A DNA stretch of 64,000 nt from Semisulcospira habei. Taxonomy: Eukaryota > Mollusca > Gastropoda > Semisulcospiridae. A program made the translations under genes and the position numbers. The notes under the pieces are model-generated. The model made no database searches. It saw only the letters and a program-made list of their open reading frames with translations, and had not been told where the DNA came from. This document shows positions 40,601 to 52,600 of this stretch, piece by piece; position 1 is the first letter of the stretch, and every line of letters begins with the position of its first letter. The stretch spans positions 31,456,812-31,520,811 of the forward strand of contig BTPG01000008.1 in NCBI GenBank assembly GCA_036245525.1, read 5' to 3'.

Positions 40601-43600
40601 TCAGTTCCGAGTGGACGGCTCCGTTCAGCTCCTCCCGGATCCTTCCTTTCTCGCCAAAACTAGATCTCCCTTGACGGCGCCTCAGGTCATCGCTATTCGC
40701 CCGCTTAAAGGCCCCGACCTTCCGCGGGAGACTCGGCAGCAAGATCCGGTGCGGGCACTCCGTATCTACCTGCGGCGCTCCAAGTCCGTACGGAGGGGAC
40801 GGACTCGTCTCTTTTTGCCGCTCTCCGCCGGCAGAACTGACATCTCCGCCCAAACGATCTCCTCTTGGCTCCGCTGGGTTATTCGGTCCGCCTATTGCGA
40901 CCTCTCCCCACAGAGAGCAGAGGCCCTCAGGATACGAGCCCACGAAGTTCGCGCTATGGCCGCTAGTCTGGCCTTTGACCGCAACTGCGCGGTTAAGAAC
41001 ATTGTGGCTGCAGTGGGGTGGCGGGCCGAATCCACCTTTGCCCGCTTCTACCTCCGTGACCTGACGTTCCAGCGCGACAACCTCTCACTCGTGGGCGACA
41101 TCTCTGCGGCTCAACACTCCCTCCGGGCGCCCCCGGCGCCTTAGGTATGAACTTCGCTGAAATTGTCGGGAGTGTGTGATCAGGAGCGACGGGCCGCCCT
41201 CGTCCCTAAAAGATTTCTGAAGGGGATTCTGCGGCACCCTCCTCCTCTTTGCCATTCTTCCGGACAGTCATGTCATCGGTAATGTGTTTTGAGGAAACAA
41301 ATTAATTTTTCTCTAAAATGTATTTTTTCGAAAAATACTTACCGATGACATGACTCGGAGGTCCCTCCCCCCTCCCCGCTTGCCGCTGGTAACTCCATAG
41401 ACAACTGGCTAAAGGAGGCTCCACCTGGCACGTGACCGGATGGGCAAGGGAGGCTACTCTCGTCCCTGTTAGGGATCCCCGAGAGCCTCCTGGGTGGGAC
41501 CCTTTGGGTCTTAGGCTGAAATTGGTAAGCATGTAGACTATTTCCGGACAGTCATGTCATCGGTAAGTATTTTTCGAAAAAATACATTTTAGAGAAAAAT
41601 TAATTTTTTGGCGCCAGAAAGCAAGGTCTATCGCCTGTGCCTACCCACCACCCCCCTCCCCATCAATTGATTTTTTTGCCTCTGGAAAAGAAAGCAAGGT
41701 CTAGCTTCGTGGAGGCCTGTGGTTGAAGGCCTAGTTTCAGGTGATTTTTGCTTAGGCAATTCCCATGCCTGATGTAAATCGGTCATACACGTGAACCATA
41801 ATGGCTTTGCCTTTCTTGTTATTTGTAATTTTTTTTTTTTTTTTTTTTTTAAGGTCGGGCAACCTAATTTATTCCATCCAAACTGATGTGTATACCTGGC
41901 AGTTGTCTGGTTTCCCTTTGAACACTCTTTACTAGAGGAGAGTTTGTCTGTAACACATTAAGTGACCTTTGATTTGTAAAATTATGAAATTATTTAATAT
42001 TTATACAGGATTTTATTTTTTATTGGACTTTGTGGCCTATGGGGCTCGGAAAATTGCCCGTGTTGCCTAGGAGCGTCGGCACGGCAGCCGCCATCTTGAG
42101 GATACAATAGACTTCAGATAGTAGTGAAGTAGTGTTTCAACACGTTTTTCTTCATCTTTGGAAACGAACAAGAACAGATTCTGGTTAGCTGTTTCCTACG
42201 GTGATGGCAAGACTTGCTGTTATTGCCTATAGCACGTCAGGACTTTCTGACATTGTCCTGACAACGATTTTCCCATGAGCGCCTGAGTGGCGTATCCTCT
42301 CAAGACGGCTGCCACAACTAGCGTGATGGCGTCGGCTTGCCGAGCCGTATTATCAAAATCTTTGTCTGTTCATGACTTTTCATTTGTTTCCTCAAAAACA
42401 TTACCGATGCCATTACTCCATTGTAGTAACGGCATCGGTAAGTATTTTTCGAAAAAATACATTTTAGAGAAAAATTCATTTGTTTCCTCAAAAACATTAC
42501 CGATGCCATTACTACAATGGAGTAATGGCGTCAGTAAGTATTTTTCAAAAAAATACATTTTAGAGCGAAAATTCATTTTTATTTACGTATATTTTTATGT
42601 TTTATTTTTTTTAGGTCTACCTGTACAAGTTCGAGACCAGGCACTGAAAATTCAGGACAGCATGCCCAAATCGGATGTCAACAAAGAGTACTATACACAG
42701 AACATGGAAAGAGAGGTACATATGTCAGCGCTCCTCAATATCAGAACATTTGAGTCATACTTGAATGATCTTGTTATAATTATAGCAGTGCGCAGAACTG
42801 TGGGCCTTTTGACAGCTAAATTTGCCTAGCAGTTTTCGTCCTTATTGTAAAGGCAAAAGTTTTTTTTTAATTTTTCTCTCACGTGCGAAGCATAGGTGAG
42901 TCTATGTTTTGGGCCAGTGGTCGTCCGTGCGCCGTCGTCCGTGGTAAACTTTAACGTTGGCATTTTCTCGGAGACAATTCAAGCCACATTCTTCAACCTT
43001 GACCCAAGGATACTTTGTGACAAGACCTTTCTAAACATACCAGTTTGAGTGACCTTTCACAAAGGTCAAGGTCACAGGGGATCAGGAAATATGTCAAAAA
43101 TAGCTATATTTTGACATAATTTATTTTTTCTCAAATACTATTCACAACTTCAAACCCAAACTTGGTACAAAGATACATGATGGTAAGACCTTTCTCTGCA
43201 TACTAATTTGGTTGATCCTCAAAAAGGTCAAGGGTCACAAGAGCTCAGGAAATAGGTGACAAATAGCCATATTTTGACAAAATATGTTTTTTCTCAAATA
43301 CTATTCACAACTTCAAACCCACATTTGGTACAGAGATACCTGATGGTAAGATCTATCTATGCATACTAATTTGGATTACTTCTCGGAAAGGTCAAGGGTC
43401 ATGAAGGGCTCAGGAAATAGGTCCGAAATGGCCTTATTTTGACCAAAGATGTTTTTTCTCAAATGCTATTCACAAATTTAAACCCATTCTACAGAGATAT
43501 CTAATGGGGAGACGTTTCTATGCACACTAATTTGGTTGATCTCTCAGAAAGGTCAAGGGTCAAGAGAGCTCAGGAAATAGGTCTAAAATAGCCATATTTT

Positions 43601-46600
43601 GACAAAAGATGTTTTTTTCTCAAAATCTAATACTATTCACAACTTCAAACCCACATTTGGTACAGAGATACCTGATGGTAAGACCTATCTATGCATACTA
43701 ATTTGGATGATCCCAAAGGGTCACAAGAGGCTGGCAAATGTGTGTAAAATGCTTTTTGATAAAATTGTAGGTATTCCCAAATTTTTGCAAATTTTTCAGC
43801 CATATTTTTACAAAGATAGCTGATGATAAGACCTTCCTATGCATACTAATTTAGTTGACTCATCACAAAGGTCAAGGGTCACAGGAGATTGACATGTGTG
43901 AAAAATGCTTACATTTTCAGAAAACATGGATTTTGCTGCTGCAGAAACCAGCCCTTGTCACAAAGGTCACACATATGTAAATCGGTCATACACGTGAGCC
44001 TTTCTTGTTTAGATAACTGTTGAAACTTGTTTATTAACTTAAAGTTCTAAACAAGTGTATGTGGAAGCAATCTTGTGGGTCGGAATCATGAATGAACTGA
44101 TGTATTTCTGTCTATGCAGCAGTGTATCAGAGCGGAAGATGTACGAAGATTTATGACGAAAATGTTTATTTGAAAAACGTTTTGATGCACTTTTTGCGAG
44201 GAAGTGTTAACCGACATGAATACCTGACTAATTTCAGAATGTAGTCTACCCAACCATTAACCCTTATTATCTGAATACACCGGTGTGTGAAATAAGTTTG
44301 ACTAAAATAGTTCAAGGGTAGTGCCAGAATAGCTTGGCGCCTCTAGGCGCCAAGCTATTCTGGCACCACCCTTGAACTAAAGCCATTGGTCTATACCCTT
44401 ATCTGTAAGTACTATAATGTAGCTTGCATATGGCAGTGTACAAATTTGAAGCTTTTAGCCTCCGTATGATATGGGTTAAGAGGATCAGAATCAAAGGTTT
44501 TTTTACTGTTTCTGTAACTTTACTTTAGTTCACCACATAAGATAGGTGAAAAACAAAGTTTTCTCCTGTACGCATGCCCATCTGCATCCGAGATACGGAC
44601 ACTGAGAGATCTGCGTCACAATTTTCTATGTCATTCATAGTAATACTGCTAGTTTACTTTTGAGAGGACCAGGAAAGGTGGTTTTTCAACAGATTTCCGT
44701 ATGTCAAACTTGTTTGGCTCACAGTTTGACCTAATGGTACTCGTGAGCTGGGATAAACAGCAGACTTATGTGGACACTGCTTATTGAAATTAGTTGAGAG
44801 CCAACGAGGAGATTCATTTTCTTCTTCTTCTTTTTTTCACAAAAGGATAGAGAAAAAAATCCCAGTATTAAAAACATTCTTAAAAACATGGTTCACAAGC
44901 ATTGCAAACGCACTTTATGTGTAACTGTAATTGTTGATACATGTACCTGTTCCTTGCAGCTTGCAAACAGTGATGGGATATCTCCTGTAGGAGCATTAAC
45001 CAACAAGGCTCAGGCTCCAAGTGACATGTTGCTGAAACTGGCCCGTACCACACCTTATTACAAGCGCAATCGCCCACACATCTGCTCCTTTTGGGTGAAA
45101 GGGGAATGCAAGCGTGGAGAAGAGTGTCCTTACAGGTTTGTATTTGCTTCATATACTTCCTTACTGGAATTTGCTCCATTTGAAAATATGTGGGTAGTTA
45201 GGCCCAGTGCTGGAAAGTCAAGTTTATGCTGCTGTGGCTGCTGTCATGTCTGTCCTTGTTGCTGTCATGTTTGTCTTTTTGCTGGACTGAGGGTGATGTC
45301 CAGTAGTCCACAGAGGTTGACAAATGTGCGGGAGATGCACATTGCATTTCAGAAATACTGTTAATTTTTTGGCTATGAGTAGTGGATTTTGTTGCTGTGG
45401 TTCCTGCATGAATCATGGTGACAAAACCAATACCGATAGCCAAAGGGTTCACCCTTTTCATCCTATACACTATTGCTTGAAATAAATTTGACTGTGATAG
45501 TTTAAGGGTGGTGCCAGAAGCCGGAGGCACCAAGCAATTCTAGCACCACCTCTGAGCTAAATTGGTTGATCTATCTCCTAATTTGTAATGTAGCCTTCAT
45601 AGGACAAAAAACAATTCATTAAAAAATCAGCCCCAGGATGTAATGGGGTTAATATCTCTGTGATTATGGCAGAACAGTCAGAACACTTGAACGTTTTTGG
45701 TCTCCTTGTCCTCAGGCATGAGAAGCCAACGGATCCAGATGACCCCCTGGCTGACCAGAATATCAAGGACCGGTTTTATGGCATCAATGATCCAGTGGCA
45801 GAAAAGCTCCTGAGTCGCTACAACTCCATGCCGAAACTGGAACCACCAGAGGACAAGACGGTAACAACGCTCTATGTTGGAAATCTGGGGGATAAGGTGG
45901 GCGAAAAGGAACTGAGGTGAGATTAAGTTTTCAAATATTTGTTTGCATCATTCACAGAACATTCATGGTTAGCATCTTCCCTGCTGAAAAAAAATAAACA
46001 TGTGCCAACTGCAAGACAGATAGGTCCTCATGAGCCCCCTCAGTTGAGGGGGTTCATGAGGATCTATGTCTCTGCTGATACCACTGTTCTCTGGAGGAAT
46101 GTGGTTCTATTTTGCTGGATTAACAATCTTCTCTGCTGGCAGTGAAGTGGTTAACAACACATGTAACTGGTGCAGTATTGATAAAGTGATTAAATTAACC
46201 CCTTTGTTTTGCCAGACAAGTTTGTGTCAGTCGCTCAGTGTCACTGTTTTGTGTTGAATAGGGATACATTTCAATTTATCTTTCATTTCCTGTGTTTAAG
46301 ACAAATTTGCAAGGCGACCGAGCTTCATTATAATTTGTGCTCTGGTATATGGTATGTTTTAATTGTTGTTTATTTTGTACACATAATATGTACATTAACT
46401 TGTGACATCAATATGTAATGAAATTCACCTGAAACTGTTATTTTATTATAAGGCTTTTTGGAATATGTGAATGGCACATTACTACTGAAAACTGTGATGT
46501 ACTACTGAAAATATGTGGGGTTTCTTAGTGAAGAAACTACTGGCGGACATTTTGGGGGTAGGCAGGTATGCACCACACAAGGAAAGTAATTTTATTATTG

Positions 46601-49600
46601 TTAGTAATAACTGCACCACTCACAAAATATATTTTCTCTCTGGCTATCTTTTGTCATGTGACTACTATGTGCTTGATCAAGAGAGAGAAGTACTTGGAGT
46701 CATAGGTATTCCAGGGATTTTAAAGAGTGCACAGGTGCATGCACACACACACATGCACAGACATCTTTCTCTTGGCTTGACTTCACGAACGAAGATTCTT
46801 TAGGGGTTGCCCATGACGTCTGCAGGCATGTTTGTGGCTGCGGAGGCCAATCCGGGACGGGCAGGTTTGACTGCAGTTGGCTGCAGGGGAAGGTCTGGCC
46901 AGGGTTCTGAGTTTCGACATCTCCTTTTTTCTCCTGAGCCGCTTGTCCTTAAGGCTAGCTCTGCAAGAGCCCTCAAATTAGACGGCTGCCTTGTAAATGG
47001 TGGAGCGCCAGGAGTCGTGGTCGGCAGCAAGCGAAGACGACTGGTGGTGGTCGATTTGGCAGGCACTAAGTGACTTCTTGAGACCATCTTTGTATCTCTT
47101 CTTTGGTGCCCCTCTGTCTCGGTGTCCAGTGGCGAGCTCGCCGAACAGGGTGATCTTGGGTAGGCGATGATCCACCATCTTGGAGACGTGCCCCACCCAG
47201 CTAAGCTGTGTCCGCAGCAGCAAAGCCTCGATGCTCACAGTTTGCGCCTGTTCAAGGACCTTGATGTTGGTGACATAGTCACTCCAGTGAATGCCGAGGA
47301 TGGTACGCAGGCAGCACTGGTGGAAGCGTTTGAGGAGTCATAGTTGGCTGCGGTAGAGGGCCCAGGACTCGGAACCATACAGCAGGGTGGTGAGGATGAC
47401 AGCTCTGTACACCCTGATCTTGGTGCCTTTTTTCAGCTGTTGATTGTGCCACACCCGCTTGAATAGTCACCCGAAAGCACTGTTCGCTTTTGCCAGCCTG
47501 TTGACATAAGTGACATCCTGCACATTCACAAAAATTGCCTTCAAACACAGACAGAGAGAGTGAGAGAATACATAATATTTTGTTTTTTGTCACAGGGACC
47601 ACTTTTACCAGTTTGGAGAAATTCGCTCAGTAAACATAGTGAGCAAGCAGCAGTGTGCGTTTGTTCAGTTTACAACCCGTGGTTCAGCTGAAGTGGCAGC
47701 TGAAAAGTCCTTTAACAAGTTGATCATCAGCGGGCGACGACTCAACATCAAGTGGGGAAGATCACAGGGCCAGCAGGCTAATCCTCGCAGGGAACCTATG
47801 GAGAGTGACATGCATTTAGAGCCAGTACCTGGCCTACCTGGAGGTCAGTTCTTTCCCCAGTAGCAAATATCTTTGGGCCCTTGACGGCCTCAGTGGGCCC
47901 ATGCACAGGCATGCGTGGGCCCACTGCAGCATTGTGGGCCTGAGGACCTTTGCTTACTGTTGTCTGCCAAGGATTTGTTGGTTGTTTTCTTTTTTTTTTT
48001 TTTTTTTGCTTTCGTTTTGTGTAAAGTTGACACAGCAAAGTGAGACCAGTGTCTATTCCTCCCCTATGTATTAACTCTTTTAGTCCCAAGGTCCCATTTC
48101 TCAAATTTTGGAAGTGTTACTTAACGACCATGTACCAGTTGCAGGTGGTGGTTTGACCATGATAATTCAAGGGTAGTGCCAGATTAGCTTGGCGCCAAGT
48201 TAATCTGGTACTACCCTTGAATTATCATGGTCAATCAATCTCCTGCTATGGGGACTTAGGGCTGAACGGGTTAACTTTACATTTTTAGGTCCTGTTTGAA
48301 GGCAATTTTTGTGAATGTGCAGGATGTCAGTTGTCACTTAAAAGCTTGCATGCAAACATACTTAAGTGCCTGTTGTAGTGTCTGTGTGCATATTTTCCAA
48401 TAAAAAATGCTTTTCATAAAAGCAGATGTATTTTCTTAACAAAACTATCAAACATTTCTGTGATAAATCTTTGGTAAAGCTTTGAGCAAAAATTCAGCAA
48501 GATGCAAAGGTGGCAAAGATATTGGTCCTATGTTTGATTTATGTGCTCAAGGGAAACTCCTGGCTGCTTGCAAAGGAAACATGTAAATAATCAGAACATA
48601 AATTCAAACAGATCCTGGTAAGTTATTAGTAATTTTGTGTTATGCATGCATGAGAAGAATTGTTCATCATCTTCATGCCTTGCAGTAAAGTGCACTTTTA
48701 CTCTGCATTGCAGCGCTACCACTGCCTCCAGAAGAACTGTCAAACAACTATTTCAACTTGGGTGGCCCCCCTGGTGGCATGCCTCCCATGCCACCAAGAG
48801 GCATGCCACCGCGGGGACCTCCGCCCATGGGACCACCACCTCCCTTTGGGATGCCTCCTCGCGGCCCACCTCCACCAGGTGAGATTTCAGTTAGATTGAC
48901 TGCTTTTGTGCTGGAATAACCAACCTCAATTTCACACTGGGCTCTTTTAGCCCGGACACATTATCCCTTTGGATGTTGGTAACGTATTTTGTTGAGGTGA
49001 TTCATGTAGGAATCACCTTGACAAAAAGCACTACCGTCAGAGGGTTAAGACATGACCTGTATTTGCCATTATAGTTTTAGTGCCTCAAAAGCTTGGCCTC
49101 TACCGTTAGGCTATTATTTATCATCTCAGACCATCTCGGGTAGTTTATACCATAATTATTCTGTTTTTTGACTTGTTTCACATAATTTTGTGTCTGAACC
49201 ATTATTTTGAATTGAAACTTTTGTTTGTTATACAGACTCTAGATTTTTTTTATACAGACTTGATTTTTTTCTACGCTGTACCATGGAACCTAGGACAAGT
49301 GATACCAAAATTTTGCTGAGGACTTGAATAATAAACCAACAAAGTTAGGTTCATAATTGGATACTGTCCTTCACTCCTTGCTCTTCAGAAGTGTTCTTGT
49401 TTCTTCAAAAACATTACCGATGCCATTACTTAAGTGGAACAACCTATAGCTAGCGTAATTTTAGCCCAAAAACTTACGATGTGTACCCTCAGAGCCAGGG
49501 GAGGCCACCAAGGGTACCGTGGTCTAGTACCCGGGTAGCCTCCCTTACCCCGCCAACAGGTGAGCGCCAGCTCACTACCAATCCAACCAGTTCTTTCCTT

Positions 49601-52600
49601 TAGCTTGCAGCGTGCAGACGTGTCTGCTTAGCCCTCTGCTTCTAACTTGGCTATGTAGTGGTCGGCTTGCTTAGCCTTCTGTCTTGCTACCTAGCCTGTG
49701 CCTTGGAGCTTCTGCTTTGTGTGCCCTTCGAAGAAGAGAATAGAAGAGAGAAGGATCGTTCGTAGTCTCTGCGCTGTGACTTCAGAGACGGAATAAACTT
49801 GGTGTGAGCGAGAGAACCGGTTCCGTGCGCTTCGTTCCCGGCCGGTGCTTTACCATGCCTTGGAACTTTCTGGCCGTCTGTGTACCGTCGGCTGTGTTGG
49901 TTCAAGAGTACTTAGACTTTGACAGTGCGCTTCGTTCCCGGCCTGTGCTTTCGCCTTGCCTTGGAACTTTCTGGCCTTGTGTGTACCGTCGGCTGTGTGT
50001 GGTTCAAGTGTTCTTGGACTTGCAGTGAGATTCGGTCACGGCCGGTGTTCGCCTTGCCTTGGACCTCTGACCTTGTGTGTACCGGTGGCTGTGTATGGTT
50101 CAAGGGTACTTGGACCTTCGACAGTGAGCTTCGTTCCCGGCCTGTGCTTCGCTTTGCCTTGGAACTTCGGTCCTTGTGTGTACCGACGGCTGTGTTGGTT
50201 CAAGCGTTGGCCTTCAACGGTGAACTCTGTTCCGGTGGGTGCTTCGCTTGCCTTGGAACTTCTGACCTTGTGTGTGCCGTCGGCTGTGTTGGGTCAGATT
50301 AGTCCTTTGTCAGGACCTTCGACTTCGTTCGTGTGGCTTCGTTCCCGGCCTGCGCGTCGCCCGCTGTGGTTTAAGAAGTGAGTGTCGCGGGTGCTTCTTG
50401 CGTCGCCGCCGGAAGATAGGTCCCTGGGCCGTGGGGCTGGCCTTCGTCCCTCCTGGGAGCGCTGTCCTGCTTCGGTTCAGCGGCTTGAGAGTTACGTCTG
50501 CTTCGCCGGTCAAGTTCGCCAGTGGTGCGCCCGGGACCTTCGTCGCGGACCCAGCCTTCCTCTTCTGGATGCTTCTGGGCCTCTACCGCGTGGGCGCTTC
50601 TTCTTCAACTACAGGTGCTACCTTCCCCTGTCCCTTGCGAGATGTCCAGGTAAGGTCTCGTTTTTTGCCAGCGCCGCGCCTCTGGCGGCGTGTGCCGGCA
50701 TCCTTGCTTTTTGTTGTTTTTTGGGAAAGCGATGTGGCTCTAAACAGGATAGTGGGGAAGGGTGGAAGTGTGCGCGGTTTTTCAGGGGACCGCGGTGAGA
50801 TGGCCTTAGTCGCCTGCTCGGCGTTATACCCTTATAACTAACTAGTTTCGGGGAACGTGGCCCTCTCCTAGGACCAGTCGCTTCGTTGTTTTCACTATGT
50901 TGCAGTGCTCAAGCCCGCATCTGCACACCATCTGGCGACTGGCAGTGGCCGAGTTACAAGCATGCGATCTACCTCCCCGGCGCTGGCTACGCTTCGGGAC
51001 CCTCCCGTGATGTCTGCGCTCTGGGTAGAGGACCTTGGGACTCCCAGCGGCGGAGCCTACGGTGTGGCAGTCCGCCCGCCCCCGCAAGCATGCTTCGGCC
51101 CCGGATTCAGCAGGAACACACTTCGCTGCCGTTGGGGGACGGCAGACAAGGCTCCCCCCTTGCGCACCCACTCTCTCGAGTCAGGTCCGCAGCGAGTCCG
51201 CTCGCCCCGCTCTGCGGAAAACAACCCCAACATTCTACGTTGGGGGACGCCTTGATCCCCCCTTGCGCACCAGCTCGCTCGAGCCAGGTCCGCAGCGAGC
51301 TAGCTCGCCCCGCCTTGCGGAACCCAAGCCTCACAAGACCTCTGGCAGAACTGAACGCTGCTTCCCTCTGCTTGCAACTCCGGGTTCGCGACCGCCTGGA
51401 CTCGGCGCCTCGCCCCTCGCCCCTCGCCTGCGGACGCCCCCTGGTTTCGGCGTCCTACAGCCCGGACCCGCAGCCCTGCGTCTTCGGTTCTCGCCTTCTC
51501 TTCGCTCGTCGCTTCAGCTTCGCGGATGTCGCCCTCCTCGTCGGTCTCCCGTGCTGCTCGCCTCCGGCGTCGTCCCTTCCCCCCCCCCTCCCCCCCCCCC
51601 CCCCCCCCCCCCCCCCCCGTTCCCGGCACCCTTCCCCTCCCTCCCCGCTCCCCTCCCCCTTCGCGCCGTCGGCCACGGGTTCCACCTTCCTTCGTACGGA
51701 CGCTCCTCTCGTCGGTCTTGCCTTCCGCGCCTGCTCGGGCCGCTCGCCCTGGTCTTGCCTCGTCTGACAGCGGCTTCCGCCTCTCCAGCTCCTGGTGCGT
51801 CGGCCTCCTGCTCTGCCCATCGATGTGGATCGCTGCCTTTGACTCGCTCCGGCGGATTCTGACTCGGCTCCCCCCGTTCTACCTCCGGGTGTTCTCTTCT
51901 ACGTCCTTGACCCTGCGTCCAGGACCCCCAGGACGGAGACTCTTCCCTCGCTCGACGCACTGCACCTCTACTGTCTCGCGTCTTCTCAAGCCGACGCCTT
52001 CCCCGTCGCCCGCTTGGACGTTGTTCTCCCCCCCCCTAGAGGTTCGTCCTTGCCACGCCCCGAGGTTCAAGGGTGCGGGTCTCCTTCTCCGCCTCTGCGA
52101 CAGGATCCAGGCTCCGACGCGGGGTCTTCGTCGCCGTCACTCGCCGGTCGGTGGATTGGACATCGCCTTCCGCGCAGCTGGACGCCGGACATGCACAGGC
52201 CTTGCTTCTGCCTCGCCGCAGTGGTTCCTGCCGATCAGCAGCAGCTGTTGGATTCGTGCCTCGCGCCGTTGCTTCCTCCCTGTCGGATTCGGACGACGTT
52301 CCCCTCCGCGACGCTCTCGCCTGTGCTGGATCCCTCGACTTGGCCAAGCGAGCACTCGTCTACCTGGAGCTGGCTCTTCTCCTTCTCGCCGCTGTTCGGG
52401 CCCCTCCTTGCTCTGGCTGTGGAGAGGAAGTACCGCCTCCTAGCGGCGTGTCAACGCTTGGGTCTTCGATGCGCCGGCGCCGCACCTACTGTGCTCGTTG
52501 TCTGCCCCTACCTCCTGCTGGACCTACGGAGACAGCTGCGACAGGCTCCGCTCGACATCCCCTCCTTCGGTCCTGGCAGTTGGTGAAGGATGCGTTGAGA

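Larger units (their letters stand above)
35110..41606 (+). mobile_element. DIRS-D, nearly intact tyrosine-recombinase retrotransposon
   Basis: 6,497 bp. Inverted repeats 35110-35299 and 41398-41606 read identical through the ~170-bp body. The internal complementary region 41258-41355 gives the circle junction. Leader exon, intron, Gag, RT/RNase H/DAM-like and recombinase are all present; only Gag is broken (one frameshift). Target is a T-run (TTGA-TTT-TTTGGC) with no duplication. Strongly GC-rich against AT-rich flanks. Confidence 0.95.

Noticed and set aside
35110..41606. Ngaro or PAT-type elements, or Crypton
   Set aside because: Those have split direct repeats or lack RT. Here the repeats are inverted with an internal complementary region, and RT/RNase H is present.
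45136..45364. Extended exon 5 of RBM22 (158-codon frame)
   Set aside because: The conserved protein resumes precisely at 45716 after a good GT donor at 45136. The extension is Cys/Val-rich intron translation.
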